This document shows positions 61,348 to 64,000 of a DNA stretch of 64,000 nucleotides, in pieces. A model generated the notes under the pieces. That model saw nothing but the letters and a program-made list of their open reading frames with translations, had not been told where the DNA came from and searched no databases. The stretch is from Terribacillus aidingensis. GTDB lineage: Bacteria > Bacillota > Bacilli > Bacillales > Amphibacillaceae. The position numbers and the translations under genes were made by a program. The stretch's first letter is position 1. Each line of letters starts with the position of its first letter. Where the stretch lies: assembly GCF_040703035.1 (NCBI RefSeq), contig NZ_CP159996.1, positions 2,762,001 through 2,826,000 on the forward strand, written 5' to 3'.

Positions 61348-62196
61348 TTATCCAGCTTCCGGTTTCTTTTTAGGTCGGCTTGCCGTCTTTTTCCTCGTGG
61401 TCTTCTTGGCTGCGGGCTTATCTTTTTTCGCTTTATCGAGAGATGCCTGCAATGCGTCCATCAAGTTGGTTACATTGCTAGGCTGTTTCTTAGCTGTAGG
61501 AATATGAACTTCTTCATGATCCCGCTTCGCTTGAATCAAATCAAGCAGTGCTTCGCGGTAATCATCATTGTACTTCTCCGGATCAAATGTAGCTGTCAGC
61601 TGTTCAATAAGCAGCTTAGCTGTTTTCAGCTCTTTATCGACAATAGCATCCTCTGCAGGGATATTTGGCACATCAGCGACATTTCGAACCTCATCAGGAT
61701 AATGGATCGTCTCCACAACGAGCACATTCTTATACACACGTATAACAGCCAGCTGCTGCTTCGAACGGATGACCATAGAGGCAACACCGATTTTCCCTGT
61801 ATCCTCAAGTGCTTTTCGCAATAAGCTGTATGCTTTTGTTCCGCCTTCATTTGGAGACAAGTAGTAGCAGCGTTCAAAATAGATTGGGTCAATTTCCTCT
61901 AAGCTGACAAAATCGACGATCTCCACTGCTTTGTCTTCCTGCTCCTTCTGCAACGCCTGCAGCTCGTCCTCATCCAGCACGACAAATTTATTCTTCGTGT
62001 ATTCATAGGCTTTGACGATATCCTCTGTCTGTAATTCCTTCTCACAATGCGGACAGACTTTTTCATACTTTACCGGTGTGTTGCATTCTTTATGCAGCTG
62101 CCGCAGCTTCACATCTTTATTTTCCGTAGCAGCATGCATTTTCACGGGAATATTTACAAGCCCGAAGCTGATTGTTCCCTTCCACATCGTATGCAT
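61348..62196 (-). CDS. ku: DNA end-binding protein Ku
   Basis: 282 residues. Binds double-strand ends for non-homologous end joining. Ku core: MWKGTISFGLVNIPVKMHA, CPHCEKEL zinc-like pair, FVSLEEIDPIYFERCYYL, ALLDLIQAKR; Lys/Pro-rich tail 265-282 (KKTTRKKTASRPKKKPE). ATG 62196 is ten bases after AAGGAG; an upstream in-frame region to 62310 has no site. Divergent from ligD. Confidence 0.95.
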   Translation of the reverse strand: MHTMWKGTISFGLVNIPVKMHAATENKDVKLRQLHKECNTPVKYEKVCPHCEKELQTEDIVKAYEYTKNKFVVLDEDELQALQKEQEDKAVEIVDFVSLEEIDPIYFERCYYLSPNEGGTKAYSLLRKALEDTGKIGVASMVIRSKQQLAVIRVYKNVLVVETIHYPDEVRNVADVPNIPAEDAIVDKELKTAKLLIEQLTATFDPEKYNDDYREALLDLIQAKRDHEEVHIPTAKKQPSNVTNLMDALQASLDKAKKDKPAAKKTTRKKTASRPKKKPEAG

Positions 62197-62219
62197 GAAC
62201 TGATCACTCCTTTTTATCC

Positions 62220-62269
62220 TAGTTTGTACGTCTGTTCCATGTTTAATTCCGGTGCAATGCTTCAAACTA
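62220..62269. promoter_or_regulatory. Candidate divergent ku/ligD promoters
   Basis: On each strand a CAAACTA, one mismatch from the sigma G -10 CATWMTA, lies near the gene: minus 62220-62226, plus 62263-62269. Upstream are -35-like GAATT (minus, 62245-62249, 18-bp spacer) and GTTTA (plus, 62241-62245, 17-bp spacer). The two -35 regions overlap. In B. subtilis the ku/ligD pair is forespore-expressed. Confidence 0.4.
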
Positions 62270-62291
62270 AGAAAGAAAGGAGTGGAATACG

Positions 62292-64000
62292 ATGCAGGTA
62301 ATGAAACCAATCTATCGAGATGATTGTCCGGTCGGGGAAGGATGGATTTATGAGGTAAAGTATGACGGATTTAGAGCAGTTCTGACAGTTGCAAATGACA
62401 ATGTGACACTGACAAGCAAAAATGGAGTCGATTTATCTCCCCAATTCCCCGAGATCATCTCGTATGCTGAACAGCATATGAGTTTAGTGGATAAGCACAT
62501 TCCTTTCTCAATTGATGGTGAACTGATCATACCTAAAAATGCACTTAGCGGTGATTTTGGTTTGCTTCAAACACGCGGCAGATTGAAATCAGCTGATCGA
62601 ATCAACCAGATTGCGTCTAACCGCCCTGCTGTGCTGATGGCCTTTGATTTGCTAATTGACCGTGGTAAGAATCAGGAAAAACGGCGGCTGACTTCCAGGA
62701 AGCAAGCATTACAGGAGCTGATCGACCTATTCAATAATCATTCAGGAGCTATACGGTACGTGGATTATTCCTTAGACTCATCTTCTTTGATGGATTCTGT
62801 CATTTTGCATCAGGGTGAAGGCATCATAGCTAAACGCTCAGCGAGTACATATAAGACTGGAAAGCAGCATCATGACTGGTATAAGATAAAGAATTGGCGT
62901 ACAATTACTGCGATCCTGACAGGATATGATAAGGAAAATGATTATTTCCATGCACAGCTGTCAGATGGAACAGGTCATTTCGTGCCGATCGGAAAATGCA
63001 AGCATGGGATGGAAGAAACAGAGCGAAGCACACTGACAGCTTTTTTTAAGGAAAATGGAAAAACAGAAAATAATCTCCTGCTTCTCCCTCCAGCAGTTTG
63101 CGCCAAGATAAATTGCCTCGGGCAGGCGGACGAGGAATTACGCGAACCTAGATTCCATAGTTTAGCCCCCACAGTGGCAGCAGCCGATTGCACAGAACAG
63201 CAAGCAGCTATAGATCTTGCCCAGTTTCCGCAATCAGTCGAGCTGAGCAAACTGGACAAGCTATATTGGGAAGAAGCACAGATTGATAAGCTGCGTTATC
63301 TGCTTTATATTCGGACCGTAGCACCATTCATGCTGCCTCATATGATAAATCGGGAGATGACGATTATCCGCTGCCCCGACGGAATTGAAGCGGACTTTTT
63401 CTATCAGAAGCACAGACCTGATTATGCACCTGATTTTATTCCAGATACGAAGTCATTGCAGTGTCCGGATTTGCAGACGTTGATTTGGTTCGCAAACCAC
63501 GGAAGTATCGAATTTCATGCACCATTTCATCATATCGGAAATGAGTTTCCCCGGGAAATCGCAATTGATCTTGATCCGCCAACGGATGATGCACTTCCTC
63601 TGGCTATCAAGGCTGCAAATTTGCTTAAGAACTGGCTGGATCAAATGCAGCTCTCTTCGTTTATCAAAACCTCTGGCAGCAAAGGGTTGCAGCTGTACAT
63701 CCCGTTACCGGAAAACCAGCTTACTTACGAACAAGCAGGCACCTTTACAGAAGCTTTAGCAAGATTACTCGTCCAACAGCATCCAGATCTTTTCACAATT
63801 GAACGAATGAAGAAAAATCGCCATGAGCGTTTGTATATCGATTATGTTCAGTTCGGTATGGGAAAAACACTGCCAGTTCCATACACGGCACGAAAACGCA
63901 GCAGCGGCACTGTCAGTACTCCATTGTTTTGGGAGGAAGTTAGACAGGGGCTATCTCTTGAGGACTTCACCATTTTCACTGTGCCAGAGCGCTTACGCCA
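62292..64000 (+). CDS. ligD: ATP-dependent DNA ligase LigD (partial, 3' end outside window)
   Basis: About 569 residues before the right edge. Order ligase then polymerase, as in B. subtilis YkoU, without a phosphoesterase part. Ligase: adenylated Lys23 in YEVKYDGFRAV, SIDGELIIP, EGIIAKRS, and the OB-fold domain (about 200-290). Polymerase/primase from about 330: metal site AIDLDPP, KTSGSKGLQLYIPL, and YIDYVQFG with the third acidic residue. The usual His of KGLH is Gln. ATG 62292 is nine bases after AAAGGAG. Confidence 0.94.
   Translation, partial: MQVMKPIYRDDCPVGEGWIYEVKYDGFRAVLTVANDNVTLTSKNGVDLSPQFPEIISYAEQHMSLVDKHIPFSIDGELIIPKNALSGDFGLLQTRGRLKSADRINQIASNRPAVLMAFDLLIDRGKNQEKRRLTSRKQALQELIDLFNNHSGAIRYVDYSLDSSSLMDSVILHQGEGIIAKRSASTYKTGKQHHDWYKIKNWRTITAILTGYDKENDYFHAQLSDGTGHFVPIGKCKHGMEETERSTLTAFFKENGKTENNLLLLPPAVCAKINCLGQADEELREPRFHSLAPTVAAADCTEQQAAIDLAQFPQSVELSKLDKLYWEEAQIDKLRYLLYIRTVAPFMLPHMINREMTIIRCPDGIEADFFYQKHRPDYAPDFIPDTKSLQCPDLQTLIWFANHGSIEFHAPFHHIGNEFPREIAIDLDPPTDDALPLAIKAANLLKNWLDQMQLSSFIKTSGSKGLQLYIPLPENQLTYEQAGTFTEALARLLVQQHPDLFTIERMKKNRHERLYIDYVQFGMGKTLPVPYTARKRSSGTVSTPLFWEEVRQGLSLEDFTIFTVPERLR

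Overview
The window is a chromosomal segment of an endospore-forming, low-GC Gram-positive bacterium of the family Bacillaceae. Sporulation genes (spoIIR, spo0F, gerQ, a pbpG-type penicillin-binding protein), two murA paralogues, rpoE (RNA polymerase delta) and many ywX-type conserved genes follow the order of the Bacillus subtilis atp-to-pta chromosomal arm. I cannot fix the genus from sequence alone; an Oceanobacillus/Virgibacillus/Terribacillus-like organism would fit. No rRNA, tRNA, CRISPR array, prophage or complete insertion sequence was seen.

Layout. 1-3.7 kb: dppABCD dipeptide uptake operon (dppD cut by the window edge) with a candidate CodY box. 3.8-6.2 kb: murAA, ywmB, ywzB. 6.4-13.3 kb: the full F1Fo ATP synthase operon atpIBEFHAGDC. 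13.7-15.9 kb: a secreted Vpr-like subtilase. 15.9-20.7 kb: mnaA, upp, glyA, ywlG, rpiB, with a palindrome-bounded element between upp and glyA. 20.6-29.1 kb: a chemoreceptor, ywlE, ywlC, a GNAT-like gene, spoIIR, prmC, prfA, a short-chain dehydrogenase, tdk, rpmE (type B). 29.2-38.3 kb: rho, murAB, tal, fbaA, spo0F, pyrG, rpoE and an rsgA-type GTPase. 38.6-64 kb is mixed in strand: clsB, argS, ywiB, speE, pbpG, ywhD, a damaged peptide-type permease, a ZIP-like membrane protein, ywgA, ywfO, lipL, a LOV-STAS photoreceptor, pta, hemQ, gerQ, ywdK, ywdI, a serine hydrolase, a 46-residue ORF, a phasin-like/UbiB pair, an AraC regulator, an acyltransferase, and divergent ku and ligD (ligD cut by the right edge).

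From the left edge to about 38.3 kb every gene lies on the minus strand, in runs closed by clear intrinsic terminators. They serve energy supply (ATP synthase), wall precursors (MurA x2, MnaA), one-carbon and nucleotide salvage (GlyA, Upp, Tdk, PyrG), translation (PrfA/PrmC, L31, ArgS) and sporulation control (Spo0F, SpoIIR). The right part is more mosaic: spore functions, repair by end joining, light or stress sensing and envelope functions sit among conserved single genes.

The most interesting signals are not large unknown systems. They are: a near-consensus parS (Spo0J/ParB) site between rho and murAB; a dispersed-looking structured element between upp and glyA; several leader hairpins that include Shine-Dalgarno sequences (spoIIR, the gene after it, rsgA); a terminator-like hairpin between atpE and atpF; an oligopeptide-permease-like fusion broken by a frameshift; lineage-atypical versions of tdk and rpmE in a conserved locus; and a back-to-back promoter arrangement between ku and ligD. 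I found no convincing new multi-gene system.
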